A stretch of DNA of 64,000 bases from Gammaproteobacteria bacterium (lineage in GTDB: Bacteria > Pseudomonadota > Gammaproteobacteria > Steroidobacterales > Foliamicaceae): NCBI GenBank assembly GCA_011523505.1, contig WTGP01000018.1, positions 183,777 through 247,776 on the forward strand. The letters run 5' to 3'. Positions 8,765-19,825 of this stretch are shown one piece after another. The notes under the pieces are model-generated. The model was given only the letters and a program-made list of their open reading frames with translations. It was not told the DNA's origin and searched no databases. Each line of letters starts with the position of its first letter. Positions within the stretch are counted from its first letter, which is position 1. The position numbers and the translations under genes were made by a program.

Positions 8765-10298
8765 AGCGGGATGTTGCCGTGTTTGCGCCAGGGGTCCCTG
8801 ATGCGCTTGTTGCGCAGCATGGCGAAGGAGCGGCACAGGTGCGCGCGGGTCACGCTGGGCTCGATCACGTCGTCGATGTAGCCGTGTCCCGCGGCGACGT
8901 ACGGGTGGGCGAACTTGCGCCGGTATTCGTCGGTGCGGGCGGCGATCTTGTCCGCATCGCCGATGTCCCGGCGGAAGATGATCTCCACCGCTCCCTGCGG
9001 TCCCATCACGGCGATCTCGGCGCTGGGCCAGGCGAAATTCACGTCGCCGCGCAGGTGCTTGGATGACATCACGTCGTAGGCGCCGCCGTAGGCCTTTCGG
9101 GTGATGACGGTGACCTTGGGCACGGTAGCCTCGGCGTAGGCGTAGAGCAGCTTGGCGCCGTGGCGGATGATGCCGCCGTATTCCTGCTGCGATCCGGGCA
9201 TGAAACCGGGCACGTCCACCAGCGTCAGCAGCGGAATAGAAAAAGCGTCGCAGAAGCGAACGAATCGCGCACCCTTTACGGAGGCTTCGATGTCCAGGCA
9301 GCCGGCCAGGACCGCGGGCTGGTTGGCCACCACGCCCACCGTTTCTCCGGCGATGCGCACAAAGCCGGTCACGATGTTGCGCGCGTAGTCGGGCTGCATC
9401 TCGAAGAACTCGCTCTCGTCCGCCACCTTGTAGATCAGCTCCTTGATGTCGTAGGGCTTGGCCGGATCGGTGGGCACAAGGCTGTTGAGCGAGGGTTCGG
9501 CGCGGTCCTCGGGATCGTCGGTCGATCTTGCCGGGGCGCGTTCGCGGTTGCTGGACGGCAGGTAACCCATCAGCAGGCGCGCCATGCGCAGCGTCTCCAC
9601 GTCGTCGTCGAAGGCCCGGTCGGCAACGCCGGAGCGGGAATTGTGGGTGTCCGCCCCGCCCAGGTCCTCGGCAGTGATTTCCTCGGCGGTGACCGTCTTC
9701 ACGACGTCCGGCCCGGTCACGAACATGTACGAGGTGCCGCGCACCATGAAGATGAAATCGGTGATGGCCGGCGAATACACGGCGCCGCCGGCGCAGGGCC
9801 CCATTACCAGCGAGACTTGAGGGACCACGCCCGAAGCCAGCACGTTGCGCTGGAAAACGTCGGCATAGCCGCCCAGCGAGGCCACGCCTTCCTGGATCCG
9901 CGCGCCGCCGGAATCGTTCAGGCCGATGATGGGCGCGCCGACCTTGATGGCCTGCTCCATGACCTTGCAGATCTTGCGGGCGTTGGTCTCCGACAGCGAG
10001 CCGCCGAAGACGGTGAAATCCTGGCTGAACACGAACACGAGGCGGCCGTTGATGCGCCCGTGCCCGGAAATCACCCCGTCGCCGGGGATGCGTTGCTTGT
10101 CCATGCCGAAATCGGTGCTGCGGTGCTCCACGAAGGCGTCCCATTCCTCGAAGCTGTCGGCGTCGAGCAGCACTTCCAGGCGTTCGCGCGCCGTGAGCTT
10201 GCCGCGTTCGTGCTGCCGCTTGACCCGCGCCTCGCCGCCGCCGGCGCGCGAGGCCGCGCGCATCTCCTCCAGCCGCTCGAGCATTCGGGCGCGTTCGC

Positions 10299-10302
<4 letters not shown>
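8761..10302 (-). CDS. pccB: Propionyl-CoA carboxylase beta subunit (carboxyltransferase)
   Basis: A 513-residue crotonase-fold carboxyltransferase. It begins with the coiled N-terminus and [13 protein letters not shown], common to PccB/MccB/AccD5. Two oxyanion regions follow: [18 protein letters not shown] near 112-130 with [13 protein letters not shown] near 150, and later [38 protein letters not shown] near 440 is typical of propionyl-CoA/acyl-CoA carboxylases. It transfers carboxybiotin's carboxyl group to propionyl-CoA, making (S)-methylmalonyl-CoA. The start overlaps the mcm stop (ATGA) and the end overlaps the TTG start of pccA, so the subunits are translationally coupled in an equal ratio. 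Neighbouring mcm and mce support propionyl-CoA rather than methylcrotonyl-CoA. Confidence 0.93.
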
Positions 10303-12461
<2,159 letters not shown>

Positions 12462-12492
12462 TGGGACACGGTGTTTTGAATCTGCGCAAAAA

Positions 12493-12508
12493 CGGGCAGT
12501 ATAGCCCG
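12493..12508. promoter_or_regulatory. Hyphenated palindrome in the mcm/panE divergent region
   Basis: The 16 bases CGGGCAGTATAGCCCG form a perfect inverted repeat with 5-bp arms around AGTATA. They end one base before the panE ATG, inside the 48-bp gap shared with mcm. The centre resembles a -10 element. It could be an operator or a small 5' hairpin; nothing else supports a regulator, so this is only a candidate. Confidence 0.3.
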
Positions 12509-12509
12509 C

Positions 12510-13451
12510 ATGCGCCTTGCAATCATCGGAGTGGGCGGCGTCGGCGGCAGCCTCGGAGCGGCTCTTTTGCGGGCCGGCCACGACGTCCTGTTCATCGCCC
12601 GCGGCGACAACGCCCGCGCCCTTGCCGAGCGCGGAATCATCGTGAAACACGAACGTTTGCCCTTTCGCGCCGAGAGGATCAACGTGACCTCGAATCCCGG
12701 CGGGCAGGCGCCCGCCGAGGCGGTTCTGCTTTGCATGAAGCGCTACGACCTGGTCGATGCGATCGAAACTCACGCCGGATGGCTCGCGTCCTGCGGCAGC
12801 GTCGTCACGCTGCAGAATGGGCTGGACGCGCTGGAAACCGCAGCGGCGCTGTTGCCCGCGGACAGAGTATTGGGCGGGACCGTGCAGGTGGTGGCCAAAC
12901 TTCTGGAGCCCGGCGTGATCCTGCGCGAAGGCGAAACGCTGCAGCTCAATCTCGCCGAACCCGCGGGCGGGGCAAGCGAGCGTTTGCGCAGCCTGGAGGA
13001 CGCGCTGGCGCCGACGGGAATCGAAGCCGAAATTCACCGCAACATGGAAACCATGCTGTGGCTCAAATTCCTGATGGTCGCGTGCTCAAGCTCGATCAAC
13101 GTGGCGATGCGCAGCGGTTTCGACGCGATGGCAGACAATCCCGCGATGCCGTGGCTTCTGGAAATCGCCCTGCAGGAGGCTTTGGCCGTGGCGCGCGCAC
13201 TTGGGGTTCCCCTGCCCGGCGGCATCGAGGCGCAGACCCGCGCCACGCTGAGAAACGTGTTCGCTCACGGCGGCAAGGCCTCGCTGCTGACCGATCTCGA
13301 GCGCGGCCGCCCGCTTGAGATTGAGTGGCTATCCGGCGCCATCCACCGAATGGGCGAGCAAACCGGCGTTCCCACCCCCCTCCACTCCGCCATCTACAAC
13401 GAACTAATACCGCTTGCCGATGGCCGGCCCTCGCTACCGATTGAAAGGTAG
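12510..13451 (+). CDS. panE: 2-dehydropantoate 2-reductase family protein
   Basis: A 313-residue NADP-dependent ketopantoate reductase-like enzyme. It begins with the Rossmann motif [15 protein letters not shown] (residues 5-19), then LCMKRYD near 74 and [10 protein letters not shown] near 99, where the NG pair is conserved. The C-terminal helical domain has [12 protein letters not shown] near 185, with the catalytic Lys, and [21 protein letters not shown] near 265, which is typical of the family. It reduces 2-dehydropantoate to pantoate for CoA synthesis, though many PanE-like paralogues act on other 2-keto acids. It is divergent from mcm, a CoA-ester enzyme, so a link to CoA supply is attractive but only inferred. 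It is convergent with the restriction gene, whose end is 1 base away. Confidence 0.85.
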   Translation: MRLAIIGVGGVGGSLGAALLRAGHDVLFIARGDNARALAERGIIVKHERLPFRAERINVTSNPGGQAPAEAVLLCMKRYDLVDAIETHAGWLASCGSVVTLQNGLDALETAAALLPADRVLGGTVQVVAKLLEPGVILREGETLQLNLAEPAGGASERLRSLEDALAPTGIEAEIHRNMETMLWLKFLMVACSSSINVAMRSGFDAMADNPAMPWLLEIALQEALAVARALGVPLPGGIEAQTRATLRNVFAHGGKASLLTDLERGRPLEIEWLSGAIHRMGEQTGVPTPLHSAIYNELIPLADGRPSLPIER

Positions 13452-13452
13452 C

Positions 13453-14238
13453 TCACTCCCGACTGTCGCTACTTTCAGCCTCGTCCACGTCCATTTCCTG
13501 CAGCAATTCGCCTTCGGCGGTTTCCTTGGCCGGGGGCTCGCGTTCATGAGGCTGTGGGTGCGGGAGATCGGCGGCGGTGAAGCAGGGCCCGGCGACAACC
13601 TGATCCAGCGCGTCCTTGAGTTGCGGCTCCATGGCCAGGGTAGCTTCCAAGACCCAAAGCAACTCCAATAACTCATCGCTCATGCGTGGAGTCCAGCGTT
13701 CCGGACGGATGTCATCCAGAGGAGACGACTTTCTCCCTTTGCGTTTCTTCATCCGATAGCCGACCCAGGACTGAACCACCTTGAGTCCGGAAACCTCGAA
13801 TTCCCATACTTCCGCGCTTACCGGACCGAAACTACCGTCGCCGACGGTAATTTCCTGACTGGCCGCGATATATCCGTATTCTTCGGGGTACGCCACCGGA
13901 TCGGAGGACACGCCCTTTAACGTTGTCGCCCTGCCTGTCGGCAACTCATCTCCTCGATCATCCCCGCGAAAGCGCTTGGTATAGGTATGCAGCCAAATGA
14001 GTTTCTGCCCCAGTTGCACAGCGTTCGCAAAGATCGCGCCGTCCTTCGTAATCGGCACGCGGGCTCCGGGCGTCTCCAGTTCGTTCCAGAAGCGCTGGGT
14101 GTAGGACTGTCCGCCAAGGATCGCATACACATATGCAGCGAGTTCTGCGGCTATGGGTGTGGAACCGTACGTGGAGCCAAGCTTGTCAAGAAGACCGGCT
14201 GTTATGTTCGCTTCACTTCCCGCGGGGTCACGGTACAC
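13453..14238 (-). CDS. C-terminal fragment of a type IIG/ISP-like restriction-modification enzyme (out of frame)
   Basis: The open frame begins at a GTG that is really the frameshift point, not a natural start. Its first residues, YRDPAGSEANITAGLLDKLG, continue the upstream 873-residue protein if one base is restored. RFWNELETPGARVPITKDG near 50-68 and LGQKLIWLHTYTKRF near 77-92 match the C-terminal specificity region of type ISP enzymes (Type_ISP_C). The last about 40 residues are acidic and low complexity. There is no ribosome site at the GTG. It is best read as the 3' part of one gene (13453..16823, about 1,123 residues when joined) that is either broken or expressed by -1 frameshifting. 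On its own it has no catalytic domain. Confidence 0.75.
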   Translation of the reverse strand: MYRDPAGSEANITAGLLDKLGSTYGSTPIAAELAAYVYAILGGQSYTQRFWNELETPGARVPITKDGAIFANAVQLGQKLIWLHTYTKRFRGDDRGDELPTGRATTLKGVSSDPVAYPEEYGYIAASQEITVGDGSFGPVSAEVWEFEVSGLKVVQSWVGYRMKKRKGRKSSPLDDIRPERWTPRMSDELLELLWVLEATLAMEPQLKDALDQVVAGPCFTAADLPHPQPHEREPPAKETAEGELLQEMDVDEAESSDSRE

Positions 14239-16823
14239 GGGAAAATATCCTTACCGCCTCGACCACAGAAGAAATGCTGATCAGGAATCGCCGGAGAAGC
14301 TACCGCGATCGGCCCCTTCCCTGGCACTATGCTGTCCGGCGAAATCAGGAACAACTGCTCCGCGCCCGCCATTCGATATAGATCCGGTCGAATAAAGTCT
14401 CCGAGGCGAAAGTCATAGAGCGCCCGCTGTCTATCGAACGAGCGAAAGCCATACGACCGAATTCTGGGCATCGCGCTCTCGGCGGACAGATCCTGAACCG
14501 ATGGTTGACCGTATCCCGGCAAATCACTTTGCATGTGCCGAAGGATGTGTGTGGACTTTCGATCTCTGGATTCCTTGAATGCGTTGTGCCTTTCTTGGGC
14601 GGGCAACGACCTCAGTGTTTTCCACCTTGCCTCCAGCACGCCTTTCTCTTCCGCTATCGGCCAGCTCCGATAGAAGACTGCCCCGGCGGTGTGATAGGGC
14701 ATAAGCTGGGAGAGCCTCGGCCAGTCAAAGTAGGCGCCCTTGCCAATTGGGAGAAACGGATCCTGCCAGCCGCTGCCACACCTGCGCCAATCCATATCGG
14801 AAAGATCTGAAATTTCATCAATCCTGTTGAGCTTGACTGCACGAGAATCGCCATCGAGCTTCGCATACCAAACCACGGCAGGGGACTCTCTGGATTCGTG
14901 CTTACCACGAACCCCAATGGCAATGGCAACGGGTATTTGAATCGCGAATACATTTGGCGTCTTTCTGGTGCCCAGATTGTCCCCGCCGAGATCAAGGACC
15001 CAGAATTCGTCGAAGGTTCGCCGCATCTCCTCCCTAACACCCACGAACCCGGGACCTGCCAGGTAACTCGACGCCGTTATGAAGGTCACAACTCCCCCGC
15101 ACTGCTGTTGCTGGAACAATCGCCATAAGGCCCAACGCCAAAAATAAACGTAGTCGTTGAAGATGACCTGTAAATTCAGGCCTTTGCCCGCTTTCCTGGC
15201 TGGCTCCAGAAAATCCTCGAATATTGGCGCTTCTCCCTGCTTCTCCTGCTTGGCCCCTCCCGGCAGTTGGTCCCCAAAGCGAACCCAGCCTCCCTTATTG
15301 CTCTTCGTGCCATCGGCTGCTCGCCGCTCACGGTCGTACGGCGGATTACCCAAGCATACGAGGATGTCGCCCTCATTTTTCACTTTCCGAGCCGCCTCGT
15401 GCTCCTCCGTCAGAACCCGGTGGGTTAGCGTCAGTTGTCCGGGCGGCTTCTCGCTGGGGCTTGCGAGCGTGTCGGCCAGGTAGATATTCAATCGCTTATC
15501 GAGAGTTTTCTCAGGCTCATCCGATTCCCGGCCCTCGTTCAGCGCGCCTTCGAGCGTCTGGGTCAGCCGGAGCTGCGCGACCGCATAGGGGCCGACCAGG
15601 ATTTCAAAGCCGTACAGGTTCTCGGCCATTTGCCGCGCCCGACCTGGGACCGCACCTGCTCCGAATCGCGTTCGAACCTTTTCCAGTCCGTGCTTCACTG
15701 CTGCCACAGGGTACGTTCCGGTACCTACAGCGGGATCAAGAAACACGACACCGTCATCAGCAAACCCCAGCTTCTTGTCGAAGCGCTTCTCAAGCAGTTC
15801 GCTGGCGAGTCGGACCTGAAGTTCCACGACCTCGCGCGGAGTGTAGTAAACGCCGTAGTCCTTACGCAGCTTGGGATCGTAAGCCGCAAGGAAATCCTCA
15901 TAGAAGTACAGCCAAATGTCCGGACTTGATTTCAGGAAGTCATTGGGGCTGAGAGCCTCCAATGATCGCCGCAAAAGCGCAAAGCCCACACGCAGTTCAT
16001 CGCGGGCGGCATCCTGACCGAGAATCTCCAGCGTGCGGGCAAGCAGGCCATTGTTCCTGTCCAGCGCCTTGGCCGCAGCAAACGGATCCAAATTCGAGGC
16101 CCCTGATAGGCGCGCCAGCAACATTGCGTAGGTCACTGTCTGTGCATAAGCGTCTGCAAATTGGGCATCGTCCGCATTCGGAAAGAAGTACTGCCTCCAC
16201 TCGTTGGCCAGAAGGTTGACCGCAGAGTTCCTGACAACCAGCGCGTGCTCGACTTCCGAGCGCAAGAAGCGGGTCAGCGGAGCAAGATACTTCGCCAGCG
16301 GTGTGGGCTTGTGGGGAACAATGGGTTGCCAGTTCAAGAAATCACGAAACAATCTCTCAAGTACTTCGGCGTCATGCGCGGTCACTGCGGTCGCGCCTTT
16401 CGTCGTCGGATCATCATGGAGCTGTGCAATAGGCTGCCCCGTGGGGCGGGCGCCTGAGCGATAAAGCGCCCATTCCCGTCCGTCGGTGTAGATCAGGTTT
16501 GGCAGGCTCTTCAGCTTCTGCCACTGCTTCTTGTTGTGGTCGCCTCTCAGTTTCGGCGCATCCGCTCCCAACCCGGGCGCCTTCAATTCAACATAGCCGC
16601 ATATGAGCCCGCCAACGTAGACCGCAATGTCGGGCCGGACTTTCTGCTCGGAAATGTATGTCTCAGTCCTGGTCTTTACCGTCAATCCATACCGGTCGCC
16701 GACAGCCTCAAGCAGTTTGGCGACGGGAGACTTCAACTGATCTTCCGGTCCCGCCGCATCGGCGGCGATAGCGAATTTCTCCTTCAGGCTATGGGCAAAA
16801 GATTTGAGATCAGAAAGGTCCAT
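14202..16823 (-). CDS. Type IIG/ISP-like restriction-methyltransferase, N-terminal part (frameshifted)
   Basis: 873 residues from the ATG at 16823, chosen because AGGAG lies 4 bases upstream and it reduces overlap with the PIN gene; an in-frame ATG also exists at 16859. Residues about 60-85 show a PD-(D/E)xK nuclease core (RPDIAVY, then YVELKAPG). Residues about 325-500 form an N6-adenine methyltransferase, with YYTPREVVE before it, motif I LDPAVGTGTYPVA near 363 and motif IV LGNPPYDRER near 493. No helicase domain is seen, so it is shorter than true type ISP enzymes and nearer type IIG. The protein ends early after GGKDIFP because of a -1 frame change; the specificity tail lies in the next frame. 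The enzyme would cut and methylate DNA at one site. Activity is doubtful unless the shift is bypassed. Confidence 0.82.
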   Translation of the reverse strand: MDLSDLKSFAHSLKEKFAIAADAAGPEDQLKSPVAKLLEAVGDRYGLTVKTRTETYISEQKVRPDIAVYVGGLICGYVELKAPGLGADAPKLRGDHNKKQWQKLKSLPNLIYTDGREWALYRSGARPTGQPIAQLHDDPTTKGATAVTAHDAEVLERLFRDFLNWQPIVPHKPTPLAKYLAPLTRFLRSEVEHALVVRNSAVNLLANEWRQYFFPNADDAQFADAYAQTVTYAMLLARLSGASNLDPFAAAKALDRNNGLLARTLEILGQDAARDELRVGFALLRRSLEALSPNDFLKSSPDIWLYFYEDFLAAYDPKLRKDYGVYYTPREVVELQVRLASELLEKRFDKKLGFADDGVVFLDPAVGTGTYPVAAVKHGLEKVRTRFGAGAVPGRARQMAENLYGFEILVGPYAVAQLRLTQTLEGALNEGRESDEPEKTLDKRLNIYLADTLASPSEKPPGQLTLTHRVLTEEHEAARKVKNEGDILVCLGNPPYDRERRAADGTKSNKGGWVRFGDQLPGGAKQEKQGEAPIFEDFLEPARKAGKGLNLQVIFNDYVYFWRWALWRLFQQQQCGGVVTFITASSYLAGPGFVGVREEMRRTFDEFWVLDLGGDNLGTRKTPNVFAIQIPVAIAIGVRGKHESRESPAVVWYAKLDGDSRAVKLNRIDEISDLSDMDWRRCGSGWQDPFLPIGKGAYFDWPRLSQLMPYHTAGAVFYRSWPIAEEKGVLEARWKTLRSLPAQERHNAFKESRDRKSTHILRHMQSDLPGYGQPSVQDLSAESAMPRIRSYGFRSFDRQRALYDFRLGDFIRPDLYRMAGAEQLFLISPDSIVPGKGPIAVASPAIPDQHFFCGRGGKDIFPCTVTPREVKRT
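14238..14244 (-). other. Frameshift point with a slippery-pattern heptamer (TTTCCCG)
   Basis: On the minus strand the coding frame reads ATT TTC CCG TGT, and T TTC CCG fits the X XXY YYZ pattern of -1 slippery sites. A -1 slip here would yield DIFP-VYRDPAGSEANI, the expected family sequence. The same result follows if one C was lost from a run of four. Either a mutation, an assembly error in the C run, or programmed frameshifting would explain it. Confidence 0.5.
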
Positions 16824-17298
16824 CACGCTCCTCGTGAATCTCATATTGTCTGCGTTCACTGCGAATCAGGAGTTGTTCAAAGTCCGATGGCGAGCGTATC
16901 GGCACGGGGAACTCCTGCGCGAGCGCCAGTAGGTCGGAATCGCCGGTCACAAGCACATCAGATCGCCCTGCAAGGGTCAGTTCAAGGAATGGCCGGTCGA
17001 ATGGGTCCCGGCAGTGGGGGACTGTCGGAGGCGGGCTTGGAACCGTAACGCTCTCACAGAAAGGGAGATAGTCATCGAGCAGATCACGCTGATCGCGGGC
17101 GGTCAGCGCAAATTTGGGATAGGCGAGGACCCGAATCAACTCCGCGGCCGTCGCGCGGCTCGCCAACGGCAGGATACGCCCCGTGCGCCAGGCATCGCGC
17201 AGCCAGGACAGTGCGCCGGCGTGGAACACGAGCGCCGAGACGAGAACGCTCGTGTCCAGGACCGCGCGAATTGACGTCAACCGCCCGACCGTGCCCAC
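16810..17298 (-). CDS. PIN-domain toxin (TIGR00305-type, VapC-like)
   Basis: A 162-residue PIN-fold ribonuclease-like protein. The acidic residues expected of the active site are visible: Asp15 in AVLDTSVLVSAL, a Glu in TAAELIRVLAYPKF near 53, Asp in HCRDPFDRPFLEL near 98, and VTGDSDLL near 117. Members of this family are putative RNA-cleaving toxins. Its first 22 bases overlap the AbrB-type antitoxin gene upstream, the usual antitoxin-then-toxin order. Its 3' end overlaps the first codons of the restriction gene by 14 bp, so all three may be one transcript. The toxin call rests on fold, length and partner; the RNA target is unknown. Confidence 0.82.
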   Translation of the reverse strand: MGTVGRLTSIRAVLDTSVLVSALVFHAGALSWLRDAWRTGRILPLASRATAAELIRVLAYPKFALTARDQRDLLDDYLPFCESVTVPSPPPTVPHCRDPFDRPFLELTLAGRSDVLVTGDSDLLALAQEFPVPIRSPSDFEQLLIRSERRQYEIHEERDGPF

Positions 17299-17501
17299 TC
17301 AACCGCGTCGGACACGTCGCTTTCCGACAGTCCAAGCTCGGCGAGCTTAGCTCGTACGCCGTCAGCGCGGTTAAGCCGAACAGGCGTCAATACGATACGA
17401 CCATTCTCCGTGGTTACATCGAAATATTCTGTGGGCTCCACCGTGGCGGTGACCGCCTTCGGCAGGGTCAACTGATTCTTGGAAGTCAGTTTTGCGAGCA
17501 T
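17277..17501 (-). CDS. AbrB/MazE/SpoVT-family antitoxin
   Basis: A 74-residue protein whose first about 45 residues form a swapped-hairpin AbrB DNA-binding domain: AKLTSKNQLTLPKAV near 3-17, then a second strand GRIVLTPVRL near 34-43. The C-terminal 30 residues are acidic and helical, as expected for a toxin-neutralising tail. It overlaps the PIN toxin by 22 bp and is probably translated first. Such antitoxins usually repress their own promoter. The upstream 150 bp is AT-rich compared with its surroundings and is a likely site for that. Confidence 0.82.
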   Translation of the reverse strand: MLAKLTSKNQLTLPKAVTATVEPTEYFDVTTENGRIVLTPVRLNRADGVRAKLAELGLSESDVSDAVEWARSGG

Positions 17502-17656
17502 GGGGATCTCCCGGGAACTGAATATGAGGTAAGGATACCGTATTTTCTTACTTTAGTTTTACAAGGAAGTAATGCACTGCTCGCGAGGTAATTGCCTTTT
17601 CAATGCACTCGTGGGTAAACCAGTTCACCGGCGCCGCTGGCAAATGGTGCTAAGGC
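17502..17656. promoter_or_regulatory. AT-rich intergenic region upstream of the toxin-antitoxin pair
   Basis: About 155 bp between the antitoxin start (minus strand) and the DUF222 remnant (plus strand). It is much richer in A/T than its neighbours, notably around 17525-17570. A small inverted pair GTAAG...CTTAC flanks TACCGTA near 17532-17552. It is the only place for the antitoxin promoter and a possible autoregulatory operator. The rest shows nothing recognisable. Confidence 0.35.
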
Positions 17657-18353
17657 GTGGCGGGTGTAGCGACACCAGCGGCTTGCGCGGCAGCAGCGAG
17701 AGAGAAGGTGCGCACGGCAAGGGCGCTGGAATCGCTGCCTAAGATCCAGGCCGCCTTCGTTGAGGGCCGGCTATCGTATTCAAAGGTTCGCGCGCTCACG
17801 CGGGTGGCCACGGCGGAGACGGAAGAGGAATTGCTGCACATTGCCCGCGGATGCGCTGGAGCATATCCTGGGGCGGTTTCTGGCCGGGAAGTGCTCGGGC
17901 TCGGCCGCAGGCGCTCATGAAGTGGTGGTGCACATCGCCCACGACACGCTGTGCGACGTGCCGGAGAGCAGCGGCGCCCAATTTGACAACGGCCGCAACG
18001 TGGCAGTGGAGACGGCGCGGCAGCTGGGCTGTGACGGCGCCCTGGTTGGTGTGGTTGATGGCCCCAGGGGCGAACCGCTGGCGGTCGGACGCCGGACGCG
18101 CGCCGTGCCGCCCGCCATCCGGCGAGCATTGCGTGTGCCGGACGCCCGGGTGATCCCGCCCGCCGGCAAGGCGCAGGAAGATTGTTTCCGCGGAAACAAT
18201 CCGGGGGTGTGCAGCGTCCGACGGCTGGCGGCGTTCAACGCGGAGCGCGGCCTGAATATCGACGCCCAGACCGCCCGCTGCAAATGGAGTGGCGAGCGCA
18301 TGGACTATGACATCGCGATTGACGGGTTGTGCCGGCAGGCGGGCTATACCTGA
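17657..18353 (+). pseudogene. Decayed DUF222/HNH endonuclease gene
   Basis: A remnant of a DUF222-HNH endonuclease gene, the type often carried in many copies by proteobacteria. The first frame (17657 onward) gives KVRTARALESLPKIQAAFVE and SKVRALTRVATAETEEELLHIARG, typical of the DUF222 helical region. About 17845 the match moves to another frame (DALEHILGRFLAGK...), which continues through VAVETARQLGCDGALVG and VGRRTRAVPPAIRRALRV. After that the zinc/HNH core (CxxPGC..HHIxHW in relatives) is missing. The frame jumps to a C-terminal tail NAERGLNIDAQTARCKWSGE. So the gene lacks its 5' end, has one frameshift and has lost the catalytic core. No function is expected. Confidence 0.75.
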
Positions 18354-18445
18354 CATGATCTGGTGGCGTCAGCAACAAGAGTTCAAGGTAGGCGGTATCG
18401 TACTTGGCCAACCTTTCTGCGGCCGAACAGTGCAGAAAAACACGC

Positions 18446-19027
18446 TTACTTCCGCCCCTGATCGCGTATGTGCTTCCAATCGAGTTCGCCCAGCTGCATT
18501 TCGCCGCGAACGGCGCGAAGTTCTTCGATTGCGGCCGCATGCCTTCTACGTATCTCGTTCTTGGCGTCTTCCGCGTATTTCTCGATAAACGCGCCGTGAT
18601 CGAAAAACAGGAACCGCATCACCTTCGGAATTAATCCTGAAGCCGTCGCCTCTTCCGTGAAGGCGCCGACTGTGCCGCTTTCCGTTTCTGCGAAAGTCGC
18701 CGTGTACAGTCCCTCGAAACTGCCGGGCGAGCTGATCCTCAGGACAAACCGGTGGGGGCTTGTTTTTTCCAAAATCTCGAAATGAATGGTCATGGCGCTG
18801 CCGGCCAGCACCTCGGTCCACGATTGCCCGTCATCGCTTACCGACACCGCGCCCACATCCTGGCGCCATTCCGGCTGGCTTCCCGGCTCCGTATAGACGG
18901 CCCACACCGCCTCGATCGGCGCGTCGAAGGCGATTTCCCTGGTGGCGGAAGTGGTGTTCGGGATCAGGAGCATGGCGAGCGCAAAGACGATTCCCAATAC
19001 AGCCGCCGCATAAACAGCGTAGTTCAT
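18446..19027 (-). CDS. SRPBCC-family (polyketide cyclase/START-like) protein with N-terminal anchor
   Basis: A 193-residue protein. Residues 3-22 are one hydrophobic segment (membrane anchor or uncleaved signal). Residues about 30-175 have the SRPBCC helix-grip pattern: TREIAFDAPIEAVWAVYTEP near 30-48, WRQDVGAVSV, a central beta-sheet with FEILEKTSPHRFVLRI, and a long C-terminal helix (EKYAEDAKNEIRRRHAAAI). The fold binds hydrophobic ligands, but nothing here names the ligand. It is followed at 10 bp by the end of the Uma2 gene on the same strand, so both may share a transcript. Annotation beyond fold would be guesswork. Confidence 0.75.
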   Translation of the reverse strand: MNYAVYAAAVLGIVFALAMLLIPNTTSATREIAFDAPIEAVWAVYTEPGSQPEWRQDVGAVSVSDDGQSWTEVLAGSAMTIHFEILEKTSPHRFVLRISSPGSFEGLYTATFAETESGTVGAFTEEATASGLIPKVMRFLFFDHGAFIEKYAEDAKNEIRRRHAAAIEELRAVRGEMQLGELDWKHIRDQGRK

Positions 19028-19036
19028 TGTTGAACG

Positions 19037-19723
19037 TTACGGCTTTGCCGGCGATAGCCAGAGGTCGCCCAGGCTGAATTCGATGGCATCGAACGGCGGC
19101 AGCGACACCGGGACATCGCCGGTGAGCTTGCCAATCAGGGCGTAGCGCCCGTCGCGCAAGGCGTAGGCGGCCAGCCAGCGGGCAAGGGGGTCCACATGCC
19201 AGATGTGGGTCACGCCTTCCCGGGCGTAAGTGGTTTTCTTTGCGCCTTCGTCCAGCGCCCGGGTAGATGGTGAGAGCACCTCGCACGCCCAATCCGGCGC
19301 CTGCGAGAAGTAGGCCACATCAGGAATAGCCGGCATGCGCTCGCGTCGCCAGCCCGCGAGGTCGGGTACCACGATGTCGTCGCCGAGGTGCAGCTCCGGT
19401 TCGTCAAGAATCCACCATCCCCCGGGGCCACCTCGATCGTAATCGAAAGGACCGCCGAGCCGGACGCCCAGACTAGATGCGGCGCGCCCATGGGGCGTGG
19501 CGGGCCGTGGAAAGGTGTAGAGCGCGCCGCCCAGCACCTCGGCCACCATGTTGGGCGGCGCGTCGAGCACATCCTGGTAGGTGGCGGGCTTCTTTACAGG
19601 CCTCGCCTTGCGGGCCACCTGCCTGGTGGGAGATTCTTTCTCCGTCTTCGCCTTTTGCGGATCCGGCGGGAGGGCGTCCGAGCCGTCCGGCGCTTCGGGA
19701 GAGTCGCTTGAATCGCTGGCCAT
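19037..19723 (-). CDS. Uma2-family (DUF820) putative restriction endonuclease-like protein
   Basis: A 228-residue protein from the ATG at 19723, preceded by AAGGAG at 9 bases; the open frame runs further upstream but without family similarity. After a charged, low-complexity N-terminus (about 1-50) comes the Uma2 PD-(D/E)xK fold: TYQDVLDAPPNMVAEVLGG near 54-72, a central DDIVVPDLAGWRRERMP near 130, then DWACEVLSPSTRALDEGAKK with the E-V-x-S pattern near 157, and KKTTYAREGVTHIWHVDP. The usual metal-binding Asp and Glu are present. The family is abundant in cyanobacteria and often tied to mobile DNA, and its role is unproven. The divergent symporter genes are probably unrelated. Confidence 0.8.
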   Translation of the reverse strand: MASDSSDSPEAPDGSDALPPDPQKAKTEKESPTRQVARKARPVKKPATYQDVLDAPPNMVAEVLGGALYTFPRPATPHGRAASSLGVRLGGPFDYDRGGPGGWWILDEPELHLGDDIVVPDLAGWRRERMPAIPDVAYFSQAPDWACEVLSPSTRALDEGAKKTTYAREGVTHIWHVDPLARWLAAYALRDGRYALIGKLTGDVPVSLPPFDAIEFSLGDLWLSPAKP

Positions 19724-19825
19724 GGGAATCCACTCCTTGAAATACCCGCCGTTTGCTGCCGAGCATCGTAACATGCACGGGCGTGGTAAATTTCCGGCGC
19801 GCGCAGCGAACGGACGGGAGGGACC

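Noticed and set aside
8764..10144. Upstream in-frame extension of pccA to 10144
   Set aside because: It only re-reads pccB in another phase. The family N-terminus [11 protein letters not shown] begins at the TTG at 8764, which overlaps the pccB stop.
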